Part shown: positions 19,500-29,383 of the stretch, piece after piece | Layout: each line of letters starts with the position of its first letter | Position numbering within the stretch: position 1 is the stretch's first letter | IMG/VR virus record: IMGVR_UViG_3300006924_000032 | Span: 1 to 51,152 of that record | Length of the DNA stretch: 51,152 nucleotides | Reading direction: 5' to 3' (one strand) | Source: a virus | The notes under the pieces: model-generated | What the model saw: the letters and a program-made list of their open reading frames with translations, nothing else | What the model was told of the DNA's origin: nothing | Database searches by the model: none | Made by a program: the position numbers and the translations under genes

Positions 19500-22400
19500 T
19501 CAAGACCCATAGCTGCGTCTATCTCTTTCTGGAGGTCACGCTTTCTTTTTCTCTCGTCTTTCTTTAATTGTTCTATAGGAGCTAAGCTACCACCTGGTCC
19601 GTACAACTCTTCATATAATCCAGGAGTAAATTTTTTCATATCTGACTTGCTCATTGATTTTGTTTTACCACCCTCGTTCTTAGGTCGGTAAGATGGAGAG
19701 ATACCCATAACATCATACATTGCTGGGTCTACATCCTCTTCTTCACCTGCAAAGTAATTATATAAACCAATGAAAGGGTCAAGCTGTGCACCTATTGTAA
19801 TCTCAGTTAATGCTCTTACTACAGCACCGACTTTATTTTCATCATTCTTAGTAAGCTTTCTGTATTTTTGTATCACACTAGCAACAGGATTGACGATATC
19901 ATCATTAAAGATTCTACCTTTCTGCTTATACTCTTCTCCTTTGACAGCAGATATTGTTCTACCTGCCACATCAAACCCCTCTATTGTAGAGCCTAAGAAT
20001 GGTATTTGATAGATAAGATTTAATCCCATCATTGCTTCAGCCATTTTCTTGAGTGCCGCTTCTTTGTCTTCGTCATCTCCCTTAATAAATTTAGCTATAT
20101 TAGATACACCTACAAATAATACGTTGGCTACAGCTAAGTTTAAAGCTAAATCTCTAGTGTCTTTTGAACGTGGTCTTTTCTTCTGTGAAATATCTCTAGT
20201 AACATTGGTCGTGCTCTGCATAACCTTGTTCATCTGCAGAAATAACGTACTACCGAACATGGTAAATGCTCGATTAAATATATTGCTGTTCATTTGAAGT
20301 GGAATCTTATCTGTTCCTCTTCGTGATTGCTGTGTAGCATTGTAATCATTAAAAGCTTTTACAGCATCAGCCTTACTCATTCCGTTTGCAATGTTACGTT
20401 TATAGTTAATCATATAACCCATAACACCTAAAACATCACCAATAATAGTTGGCGAAGCAGCTGCAGTTTTAAAAGCAGCCTGTGCTTTCTTAAGTCTACC
20501 ACCAGTCAAAGCCGTTTTCTTAAATGTTTGTGAACCAGATTCTAGTCCATAAACATCTCCTTCAAGGCCTTGCTCTACCCTTTTTCTAAAGGTAGGAGAT
20601 ATCTCCATAGCCTCTCTTACAGCTCCTTTTTTTCCAACTAAGTCTTTACCTAGTGATAAAGCAACTCTTGCTCCATCAAACATAAACATAGGTAAATCAA
20701 CTGCAGCCTGTACTACTCTAGGAACTTTAGAATCGGCAGAGAAGTAACTATAGTCAGAGTAAGCATTAACAAATGAAGTAGACTGCTTAAGTATCTGTAT
20801 AGCTTTAAACGCCAGAGCAAAACCTGTAAACTGAGTTTGTAATCTTGCTATAAGTTTTATACTTAGACTTGCATCCTTTCCAGAGTCAGGATTGATGGCA
20901 AAGTTAACAGCCTTTTTAATTGGACCAGTTACACCCATCTCTTCTAGCAATACATTAACAGAGTCAATCTTAAATAAAGCATTCAGTCTCTGTGTGCCTA
21001 CAGCATACGCTTTATATTTCTCCATTGTATCAACATGATTCCTAAGAACGCTTGTAAATGTGCCAGCGTGAAGGTCTACATCAGACCTCATATCAACCCT
21101 TTCTTTAAACGCAGGAGCAGACTCCGCATTAAATACACCACTGAAGTCTCCATCAGTAATCATCTTCTTAGTGGTTTCTTTCTGTATTGTTGATGTTGGG
21201 AAGTAGTTATTTACATATCCTAAGTTAACATCATTAACGTATGAGTATACATCGTTAACACTCTCATAGTATTCATTGCTTAAGAAGTTTACAGTTTTGT
21301 CAGTAAACTCTACAGCTTCTGGACCTATAATGTTTTTAATATTTTCTATAACCTCAGGAGTTATGCCTTGTGCTTCGAGCTTTTGTCTTTGAGTATCATT
21401 CAAGCTAAGCGCATACATACGCATGAGTTCGTCTGCATTAAACCTATCAGTATACTCTCGGCCAGTATCACTACGCTTTAATTTTAAAACATGAACACCA
21501 CTATTAAGTTTGGAATATATTTGTTTTACTCCTTTAGTTATACCAGGGATTGTGTTAGCTATATCATCAAGCTTCTTTTGAGTTTGAAATAATCCTCCGT
21601 TGTTAAGGTCATCCATTCTATTTAAAGCATCGTAAACATTCTTGGTAAAAAAGTTTTTACCCTGCGTTACCCTGTCTAGTACATTACTTAATGTTCCTAA
21701 ATGCTGGAACATCTGCTTCATGTTCTGGATAAAGTCTTTAGCCGTACTAAACTTCATTCTTTCAGATAAAGATGAAAGCCCTTTACCTATTTCAAAATTT
21801 CTGAAGTGAGATAGTATCTCATTCTTTCTAGCGTTACGCTCATTTCTATTTAAAACATTTCCATCAGCATCAAACAGCATAGGATTGGTATCCTTAATCT
21901 GAGCATCAGCCTCCTCTTTCATCTTCTTGTTTGCCTCTACTCTTGCTAGTCTTCTTGATTTAAACGTAGCGATTGATTCAGCTCTAACATCTTTAAGCTG
22001 TTGCATTAAGCCTTGAACTTCTTCTAAGCTCATGTTAGATACATCACCAAAGGTATCAAAAGCTAGAGCCTGATTAACTTTAGCTTGCTCTTTCTGAGTT
22101 AGCTTCTGTCCATCTTGTTGTTTCTCTATAAGATTACTTATCTCTGAGCTCTCATTCTGCAGGTCCTCCTGTATTTTATTAAGGGTATCTACATCAGCTG
22201 TAAGTATCTGCTTAACTGCTTTGAAGTATGCTGTACCTTCTTTACTTAAACCTTTAGCTCTACGCTTACCAGACTTAGTGAATGCAGTCATAGCTTTTGC
22301 TTTGACTAGTTTAAGCATGTCCTTAATGGCAGCTTTCTTCATCTTAGTTTTCTGTTGGTCTACAATATTCATCACATACTCAGTGTCTGCCTGGAATGTG

Positions 22401-25400
22401 TCCACTGTAGACTTTGTAACACGTGATATAAGCTTGTTTATTTGAGCTTGAGTATACATCTTGGACTTTGGCAAAGCCTTTCTTATATAGTTCCTCAGTT
22501 GTATCTGTGCGGCCTTTAGATTTTGGCTATTTATTTTACGCTGTCTTAGGTTGTTTTTAATCGCAGCTATTTCTTTTTGCACAGCAACATTAGAACGTGT
22601 GTCTAAAGTCTTGTCAAAGTCCACTAGAATCTCCATCTGAGTTTGTTCTGGCTGAGCTTTGTAGATTGGATTCTCTTTAATTAAATCCATTGCCTTTTGT
22701 CTCACCTCAGATAATGTTTTCTCTGGTGTGGTAAACTTAGAAAGCTTCTGTCTCACCTCTTTAAACAACTGCATTCCTTCCTTTACACCACCCTCAACTC
22801 TACCAAACGCTTCTGGTAGCTGAGTAAATGCATCCACGTTTACCTCCATTGCGGAGGTTATGTCTGCAACTTTAAAGCCTCTGTCTTTTAAAACCTCTTT
22901 AATAGATGCGTCCGAGAATCCGTTCTGTCTCCCCTTATCTATGATAGCACCCATTGAATCTGTCTTACTGAATGCAGCATCAGGATTCTTAAGTTTTTTC
23001 TTCTGAGCTTTAGTAAGGTTTATTTCTTTACCAGCAAAGATATCAGCAAGTGCAGTTCCTAGAAATGTATCTAGATTCATGTCCTGAATTTCTTCAGCCG
23101 TCAAATCTTTTGACATTTTAAATTGAGACTTGATGTAGTTCCACATACCTAAAAGCCACTGAGTAAACTTACTCTTCACTGCTCCGTCTGCTATAGTCTG
23201 TCCTTTGTTTCCAATAAGGATAGCCATAGTTTCATTAGCGGCCTTTGCTTTGTCTCCGTTGAAGTTCTTAAGTTGCTTCTTATATTCCTCTGTTTGCTCT
23301 ACAAGTTTTACACCTTGTGCATATATAGCTTTTCCTTTCTTTGTAGTCTGTAAGTAGTCAGTCCACACGTGACCCATCTCATGAATAGATGTGTTAAATA
23401 AAGCAGATTGAGAATTATGTACATCTGGATTTATATATATATCACCATCAACAGTAACACCATATATAACCTCATCACCTTTAAGATATTTTTTAACACC
23501 CTCAGACTCCATAACATTATTAAATGTTGAGCCCTCAGTGGATATAGTGACAGACGGAAATGCAATATTCATAAAAGCATTTAGCTTAGCAGCATCATCC
23601 ATATTAGTCTGCGCTAGTGCTCCTACGAAATCTCTACCAGGCAATCCCCATTGAACAAGTAATGTATTATTTAAGATGATATCTACACTAGATGGAGCAA
23701 GCTCACCCTCAACTAGTTCTCCTTTGCTTCGTTCAGCCTTTGTTTTAGTTACTGTTTCTTGTTTTCCCTCTGCTTTTGTTAAGCCTGCCATAGCTAATTT
23801 GTAAGCTTCTGGATAGGTGTCTACTAGTGAAACAGGCTGCTCTAATATCCCTATGGTTTTTCCTTTAGGACCAAAAGGATAATTAGGGTGATTTGTTTCT
23901 ATAACATCATCAACTGTTACATCAACCGCTTGTAATGCTATTATACTTCTTGATGGTATATTAGATAGTTGAGGCTCAGTAATAAGGTCTGTAATTTCCT
24001 GTATATGAGTTAAGCTAGCAGTCTCTGTGCTAGCCTCCATACCCTCTAACAAAGCAAGAACTACAGGCTTACCTTTTTTATTTGGCATGCTTACTTTTGT
24101 CTTTGGTGTACCAGGCTTGCGAATAGACCCAGAAGTGAGTCTTTTACTTAAAAATTCACGAGTAGGTATGGTAAGCTGAGCTAAAAACCCTGCATCTAAA
24201 ATCTGTTCTATAGATTTAAAATTTTCTATAGAGCTTAATATTTTTTTATAACCATCTATTTCTTCTTGGTATTTACCTAAGCTGCTTTCACTGAGCTTAC
24301 CTTGTTTCATAGATGCAGTTCTTTTGTCTATAAAATTTTGTAAGTCTTGTCTTAAAACCTCTAGAGCTTTTACTTTGTTTTCAGCAGGTACTTTAGACAG
24401 GTTGTCTTTAAGTACTCTAAAAACAGCCTCATTTGAAGCTATAGAGCCCTCGCCCATCTTAACGATATTCATAGGAACGTGTCCATTAAACTCTGGATTA
24501 TCTTTCCAGAATTTATCAAACAATTCTTCGTTATCTTTGTATACTTCCTTTGCTTTATTGAGCAACTTTAAAGCCTCTTCTCTTGTAGTACTAGCCCACG
24601 CAGCGTTCTCATTTCCAATTGTACCAGTAAAACCTAATCCACCTCTTAATTTATTTATGGTGTTTCCAGTAAAAATATTTACAATGTTACCTGTAGTAAG
24701 CTGGTCTGATATATTAAATATAGCAGGAATACCATTAATTACCTCTAATGTTTTTATTGATGGAAGCTTTCTGTCTGTTCTGCTATTGAGTTCGTTAACA
24801 TCAATAGTACCCTCAGGTTCTACCACAAGATTGGTAGACACATTTCCTGACTGTGTTTCGTTGATTGCCTTAGTGACTGCATCTACTTCACCTTTTATAG
24901 GAGTAAATGAATCGTCTTCTTTCTTTCTGAAGTCTACCTTAGTATCATCTAAGGAAGTTTCTAAATCAGTAACTTCTTGTGCCGCAGCAGTTGCGCTAGC
25001 TTGTAGCTCTTTTATTCCTGGTAGGTATTCTTCTGTAGTAATACCCTGGAACTTAGCGTCATTCTCTACTGCTTGGAGGAGCGAGTTATAAAGACTTGAC
25101 CCAGTCTGTCGGTCAGCGGACCTTTTGCTCGCAGCTCGTCCAAGAATTTCTTTCCTTTTTCCCTGGTCGACATAGACGGAGTTGACTGCTCGGTAGTTTT
25201 GTTTTTCATAAGTAATATTATTAGCTTCTAATTCCTCTACAAAGATACCAATTTTATCTTGAAGAGTTGGGTCATCAAAGTCAAATATATTTATAAAACT
25301 TACTTCCCCTGTATCTTCGTTAATAGTAAAATCAGTTATCCCTGCTTTTTTCAAAGCATCTATTGTGCCTTGAGTATTTGTCACACTTAATGTGTATTCA

Positions 25401-28400
25401 TTTCCATTGTGGTTTTCTGCTCCCTCTTCAACATAAGTGGCAGCAATGCTACTCTCTTGTGTTTCAGGAGCTAAGGAAGCTGCTAATGCAGCATACTCTT
25501 CCGCTTGTTCTATTGTTGCATTCTTCAATACAACTCTGTTAGATATTTCTACTATCTCTGTACCTGCATCGTTTTTATACCCACCGATACCCTCTTCAAC
25601 TTCAACTTCTAAACCTAGTTGTTGTCCTATACCAGTTAAGTTATTTTTATATTGCTGATAGCCCTCGCTTTCTCTTAACGTCTGTGCTTGTTCAGCACTC
25701 TCAATTGTAGTGTCAAAGAATGGAGCAACAGCTACGACTGTCTCTGGTTTAGTAGTAGGTGTTACAGTTGTCTGTTGTTTTCTAATTTGAAAAAGTCTTT
25801 GTGCTTCTTTTACATTATTAAAACTTTCTTGTCTTAAATCAAGAGCTTCTTGTTCGGTTATCTCACCATCTTCCATGGCTCGTGTAACAGCTTTCATCTT
25901 CTCTCTTCTTTGAGCACCTATATCATTATAATCTTCAGATACTTCAATAGAGGATAAAGGATTAGTACCAACAACTTGTGGTACTTCTACTTCCTGCGTT
26001 TCGGTGGTCTCAACAACTTGTGGTACTTCTACTTCCTGCGTTTCGGTGGTCTCAACCCTTGGGGTTTCTTCGAGTGATACTTCTGTTCCCACTCCTGTGC
26101 CAATTGCGGCTTGTTGGCGTGCATCCACGCTCTCTGTTTCTGGCTTTTGAACGGCATCTATTTTATTTTTTAATTGGTTAGCAACCTCTTCATCATTAGC
26201 AACCTTACCATTGAACTTAAGCAACTGACTGGCGCTCATCTTACCAAGCTTCTTTAAAAAGTCTTGCTTACTATAACTCTTTCCATCAATTACGTACTTA
26301 GATAACTCAGCTCTTACATCACCAACCTCTACGCCTGGTGAGAATATAGCTTCTATCTTTGCTCTCTGGTTATCTGGAGCTAATGTTTTATTTTCTAATA
26401 GATATGCAATCTCTCCATTGATATCTTTTATCTTCTGACCAAACACTTCTTTACGGTTAGTGTCTGCAGAGTATTCTTCTTTGGCTGCTAATAATTCCAT
26501 TAGCCTAGCCTTAACCTTCTTATTATTTGGTTTATTTTTACCAGCACCAAAGTCTAGCATATTGTCTGCATCCTTAGATAGGCCTAAGTTTTTTTGTATA
26601 CGCTGCCCTTGGTCTTCATTAATCTTACCAAGCTCAACCATGTTATTGGTCCACGCAGATATTCTGGTGTCTGATTCTTTCTCGTTTACAAGATAGTTTA
26701 TATCTGTAAGCTTAGATGCTAGTTCTATATTGGAATTATTTCTTGCGTCTATAAGTTTATTTACCACCATCATACTGGCGTTGTTTCCAAAGCCACCAAT
26801 ACCCTCAGCGGCTATCTCTTTGAAATCTAATTCATCACCAACTGAAATTTGAGCTGCTGTTTCACCAGCCATCTCTCCAAAAGGGTCAAAGACAGCACGT
26901 TCAGCTAATTGCGATGCAATCTTTTTAGTTCTAGTTGCAACCTTTCCTACTTGAAAAACACGACCAGCTAATCCTGCTGTAAGATAATCGACCATAGCAA
27001 TAGGAATACCTCGTTTTAATCCACGCTCCTTTGCTAATGCCCATACATCTGCATCTTGCATAGCTAACTCAACGTCCTTAGCATTAAGAACATCATATCC
27101 CTCAGACTCCATAGCTGCAAAATATTCATTAGTATATTCCATAGCTAAGGCTGTTAAAGCAAATCCAGCTTTAAATCCTTTTCCTGCACCAGCAATTGCA
27201 CCTGGGACAGCGCCTACCCCACCAGCTGTTGCTCCGAATCCAGCTCCTATACCTGCTCCTACACCTACAGAGGAAGTAACTATTTCAGCTCCATAAGGCA
27301 ACATCATTCCTATGGAGTTAGCCGCAAACGCAAGCGCCGTTTCTTTTGGGTTACGTAAAAACGCATCCATACTCTCTCTAAAACCTTTAGCTCTGTTCCA
27401 TCTGGAAAGTGCTTTTGAATCTTTATATTTTCTATTCTTGGTCTTGAGAGCCACTATCATTTCAGCAGCTTTCTTTCTATCCTCCTCATTATCAAGGTCT
27501 AGTGATTGAAAATCAAAAGCCATTCCTGTAGATAACTGAAGTATTATTTCAGAAGCATTACCATCATTCAGTCCTTTTGTTAATTCAGAATATACTGCTG
27601 AAGAGTTTTCCTCAAACTCATCCATAATAGTTTTATCATACTTGGAGCTATAAAAAGTTTTAGCTGCCTCATAAATATTTGCGGCATGTTGCTTTTCTGA
27701 ATTTAAAGATGCTTTTTGAATTTTAAAATTATCCAATATCTGCGCCTCTTGTTCTGTCTTGGGCTCTATATCTGTAAGGTCTTCTAGCCTAACACCAAAG
27801 GTTTGTAGTGACTGTACTTGTAAGGCATCTTCAAAAGCCACAGCCTCATAGTTGGCACGTGATGCGTCCTTAGCTATAGCTGAATATTTTTTTTGTAATG
27901 TTAGGTCATACTTTTCTCTAAGAGCTATCATCTCTTCTGTGTTAACCTCGCTGTATAAGTCAGCCTCTCTTTGAGACAATTCTTTTATTACCTCTCTAAA
28001 ATCATCACGAAGCTGTCCGTTTACATAAAAGCTTCCGAATTTTTTCTGCTCTTCTTCAGACAACTCGTCTAGTCTTCTCTCAAGACCTTTTGCTTTTAAG
28101 CCTTGTCCGCTGAAGCTTATACCCATTTCATCTTCTATGAAATCAATCTCATCTCTCACCTTTAGATACTCATCGTATCTTGCTTTCTCAGCCTTAAAAT
28201 TTAATCCTACCTCGCTATATATACTTTTTCCTACAGCATCTGTAGAGTGCGTGTCTTTCCATTCTCCCTCAGCAAATCTCTGTGCTTCTTCCTCGGTGTC
28301 AAACTGGAAAACTTCACCTCTTTCTTCGGCTACTTTTTTTGCTTCATCAAAATCTAACTTCATCCAGTCATTAGGATTCGTTCCGTAAAACTCAGGATTT

Positions 28401-29380
28401 TTTGGAAACAAAGTTGGAATAGCATAGTGCTTTCCATCCGCTTCGTAAGATGTCATAAGCACAGTTGATGTAGTTCCATCAGGATTTATTCTGCCAACTT
28501 TACGAAGGTCTTGAGCTTTTGCTGACTGCCCTTCAAAGTCTAAAAGTTCATTTGTTTCAAACTCTTCAAGAGCATGTTGTGATAAAAAGTTTTTTAGCTT
28601 TTGAGATTCTAATATCTCTGTATCTGTAGTAAAAGGGTCGAGGTCTATATCTATGGTTTGTGTCCCATCAAAGTTTGTTACAAGCACACCATCTCCTAAG
28701 CCGCTTTTTTCAAAGGAAAATCCATACTTCTGAAAATTTTGTTTTAATAAAGGAATTACATCGTCTTCCTCTTGCCCAATAAGGTCAGCGTTTATAGCTG
28801 CTAAGTCGGCTTGAAACTCTTCGCTTTGCGTTAGTAAGGATTGGTTTATTTTTGACTGCTCAAGCGCAGCTTCTTGGTCTAGCTTTTCTTGTTTTAAAAA
28901 AGCGTCCATCTCCTGCTGACGAATCTCCTCAGTTGTTCTAGTCTCTGCATTTATATCAGCAAGAACTTGCTGTACATCCACAGCCTCGCCTTGGTCAGTC
29001 TCACCTTGAGAAGTTGGAGATTGTATTAGAGGTTGTTTTTCAGATACCCTTGTAGATTCTGATACTTGTACCCTTGGGTCTTCTCTAAAATTAGGTTTGT
29101 CTTTTTTTGTATAGTCCTCAATATTGAACTGCTCCAAAAAACCATCGCCCAAAGTGGATTCCGAAATGTCTTTTTTTTTTACTGTCTTCGGAGGATTTAC
29201 ACCAATGAGAACAGAATAATCTTCTTTAGATTTTCTATACCCCTGGTCTACAAATAAACCGAACATATCATTCAATGCGTTATCGTTGTTAGCCATAAGC
29301 ATTTTAAAATCATCGATAGTACCATTGTACCCTTCTTGCTGAAATAACTCAAAAGAATCTATAAGTGCTTGTTCGTTCAT
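19496..29380 (-). CDS. Giant polyvalent virion (ejection) protein with zincin domain
   Basis: 3294 residues. The start has two tandem GYxxxxxDFxxLL-type repeats (1-60). A domain with GKHYAIPTLFP and FDTEEEAQRFAEGEWK lies at about 310-390. A Gly/Ala-rich hydrophobic segment (about 690-745, GVGAGIGAGFGATAGGVGAV) could insert into a membrane. A HEMGH zincin motif with a later ANETMA glutamate lies near 2000-2045. The C-terminal third contains NLGYVNNYFPT and other patterns seen in phage internal virion proteins. It is probably packaged and ejected with the DNA, as are the giant polyvalent proteins of other short-tailed phages; the protease could act on the host envelope or on virion proteins. 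Last gene of the structural operon. Confidence 0.75.
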   Translation of the reverse strand: MNEQALIDSFELFQQEGYNGTIDDFKMLMANNDNALNDMFGLFVDQGYRKSKEDYSVLIGVNPPKTVKKKDISESTLGDGFLEQFNIEDYTKKDKPNFREDPRVQVSESTRVSEKQPLIQSPTSQGETDQGEAVDVQQVLADINAETRTTEEIRQQEMDAFLKQEKLDQEAALEQSKINQSLLTQSEEFQADLAAINADLIGQEEDDVIPLLKQNFQKYGFSFEKSGLGDGVLVTNFDGTQTIDIDLDPFTTDTEILESQKLKNFLSQHALEEFETNELLDFEGQSAKAQDLRKVGRINPDGTTSTVLMTSYEADGKHYAIPTLFPKNPEFYGTNPNDWMKLDFDEAKKVAEERGEVFQFDTEEEAQRFAEGEWKDTHSTDAVGKSIYSEVGLNFKAEKARYDEYLKVRDEIDFIEDEMGISFSGQGLKAKGLERRLDELSEEEQKKFGSFYVNGQLRDDFREVIKELSQREADLYSEVNTEEMIALREKYDLTLQKKYSAIAKDASRANYEAVAFEDALQVQSLQTFGVRLEDLTDIEPKTEQEAQILDNFKIQKASLNSEKQHAANIYEAAKTFYSSKYDKTIMDEFEENSSAVYSELTKGLNDGNASEIILQLSTGMAFDFQSLDLDNEEDRKKAAEMIVALKTKNRKYKDSKALSRWNRAKGFRESMDAFLRNPKETALAFAANSIGMMLPYGAEIVTSSVGVGAGIGAGFGATAGGVGAVPGAIAGAGKGFKAGFALTALAMEYTNEYFAAMESEGYDVLNAKDVELAMQDADVWALAKERGLKRGIPIAMVDYLTAGLAGRVFQVGKVATRTKKIASQLAERAVFDPFGEMAGETAAQISVGDELDFKEIAAEGIGGFGNNASMMVVNKLIDARNNSNIELASKLTDINYLVNEKESDTRISAWTNNMVELGKINEDQGQRIQKNLGLSKDADNMLDFGAGKNKPNNKKVKARLMELLAAKEEYSADTNRKEVFGQKIKDINGEIAYLLENKTLAPDNQRAKIEAIFSPGVEVGDVRAELSKYVIDGKSYSKQDFLKKLGKMSASQLLKFNGKVANDEEVANQLKNKIDAVQKPETESVDARQQAAIGTGVGTEVSLEETPRVETTETQEVEVPQVVETTETQEVEVPQVVGTNPLSSIEVSEDYNDIGAQRREKMKAVTRAMEDGEITEQEALDLRQESFNNVKEAQRLFQIRKQQTTVTPTTKPETVVAVAPFFDTTIESAEQAQTLRESEGYQQYKNNLTGIGQQLGLEVEVEEGIGGYKNDAGTEIVEISNRVVLKNATIEQAEEYAALAASLAPETQESSIAATYVEEGAENHNGNEYTLSVTNTQGTIDALKKAGITDFTINEDTGEVSFINIFDFDDPTLQDKIGIFVEELEANNITYEKQNYRAVNSVYVDQGKRKEILGRAASKRSADRQTGSSLYNSLLQAVENDAKFQGITTEEYLPGIKELQASATAAAQEVTDLETSLDDTKVDFRKKEDDSFTPIKGEVDAVTKAINETQSGNVSTNLVVEPEGTIDVNELNSRTDRKLPSIKTLEVINGIPAIFNISDQLTTGNIVNIFTGNTINKLRGGLGFTGTIGNENAAWASTTREEALKLLNKAKEVYKDNEELFDKFWKDNPEFNGHVPMNIVKMGEGSIASNEAVFRVLKDNLSKVPAENKVKALEVLRQDLQNFIDKRTASMKQGKLSESSLGKYQEEIDGYKKILSSIENFKSIEQILDAGFLAQLTIPTREFLSKRLTSGSIRKPGTPKTKVSMPNKKGKPVVLALLEGMEASTETASLTHIQEITDLITEPQLSNIPSRSIIALQAVDVTVDDVIETNHPNYPFGPKGKTIGILEQPVSLVDTYPEAYKLAMAGLTKAEGKQETVTKTKAERSKGELVEGELAPSSVDIILNNTLLVQWGLPGRDFVGALAQTNMDDAAKLNAFMNIAFPSVTISTEGSTFNNVMESEGVKKYLKGDEVIYGVTVDGDIYINPDVHNSQSALFNTSIHEMGHVWTDYLQTTKKGKAIYAQGVKLVEQTEEYKKQLKNFNGDKAKAANETMAILIGNKGQTIADGAVKSKFTQWLLGMWNYIKSQFKMSKDLTAEEIQDMNLDTFLGTALADIFAGKEINLTKAQKKKLKNPDAAFSKTDSMGAIIDKGRQNGFSDASIKEVLKDRGFKVADITSAMEVNVDAFTQLPEAFGRVEGGVKEGMQLFKEVRQKLSKFTTPEKTLSEVRQKAMDLIKENPIYKAQPEQTQMEILVDFDKTLDTRSNVAVQKEIAAIKNNLRQRKINSQNLKAAQIQLRNYIRKALPKSKMYTQAQINKLISRVTKSTVDTFQADTEYVMNIVDQQKTKMKKAAIKDMLKLVKAKAMTAFTKSGKRRAKGLSKEGTAYFKAVKQILTADVDTLNKIQEDLQNESSEISNLIEKQQDGQKLTQKEQAKVNQALAFDTFGDVSNMSLEEVQGLMQQLKDVRAESIATFKSRRLARVEANKKMKEEADAQIKDTNPMLFDADGNVLNRNERNARKNEILSHFRNFEIGKGLSSLSERMKFSTAKDFIQNMKQMFQHLGTLSNVLDRVTQGKNFFTKNVYDALNRMDDLNNGGLFQTQKKLDDIANTIPGITKGVKQIYSKLNSGVHVLKLKRSDTGREYTDRFNADELMRMYALSLNDTQRQKLEAQGITPEVIENIKNIIGPEAVEFTDKTVNFLSNEYYESVNDVYSYVNDVNLGYVNNYFPTSTIQKETTKKMITDGDFSGVFNAESAPAFKERVDMRSDVDLHAGTFTSVLRNHVDTMEKYKAYAVGTQRLNALFKIDSVNVLLEEMGVTGPIKKAVNFAINPDSGKDASLSIKLIARLQTQFTGFALAFKAIQILKQSTSFVNAYSDYSYFSADSKVPRVVQAAVDLPMFMFDGARVALSLGKDLVGKKGAVREAMEISPTFRKRVEQGLEGDVYGLESGSQTFKKTALTGGRLKKAQAAFKTAAASPTIIGDVLGVMGYMINYKRNIANGMSKADAVKAFNDYNATQQSRRGTDKIPLQMNSNIFNRAFTMFGSTLFLQMNKVMQSTTNVTRDISQKKRPRSKDTRDLALNLAVANVLFVGVSNIAKFIKGDDEDKEAALKKMAEAMMGLNLIYQIPFLGSTIEGFDVAGRTISAVKGEEYKQKGRIFNDDIVNPVASVIQKYRKLTKNDENKVGAVVRALTEITIGAQLDPFIGLYNYFAGEEEDVDPAMYDVMGISPSYRPKNEGGKTKSMSKSDMKKFTPGLYEELYGPGGSLAPIEQLKKDERKRKRDLQKEIDAAMGLD
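25970..26053 (-). repeat. 42-bp tandem duplication inside the giant protein gene
   Basis: Two perfect copies of a 42-bp unit (25970-26011 and 26012-26053). They encode a repeated 14-residue acidic linker, ETTETQEVEVPQVV. Confidence 0.9.
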
Positions 29381-29383
29381 TAG

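Noticed and set aside
24324-25091. A 255-codon plus-strand frame inside the giant virion gene
   Set aside because: Antisense shadow with Ser/Leu/Phe-rich composition; the minus-strand frame is continuous through it.
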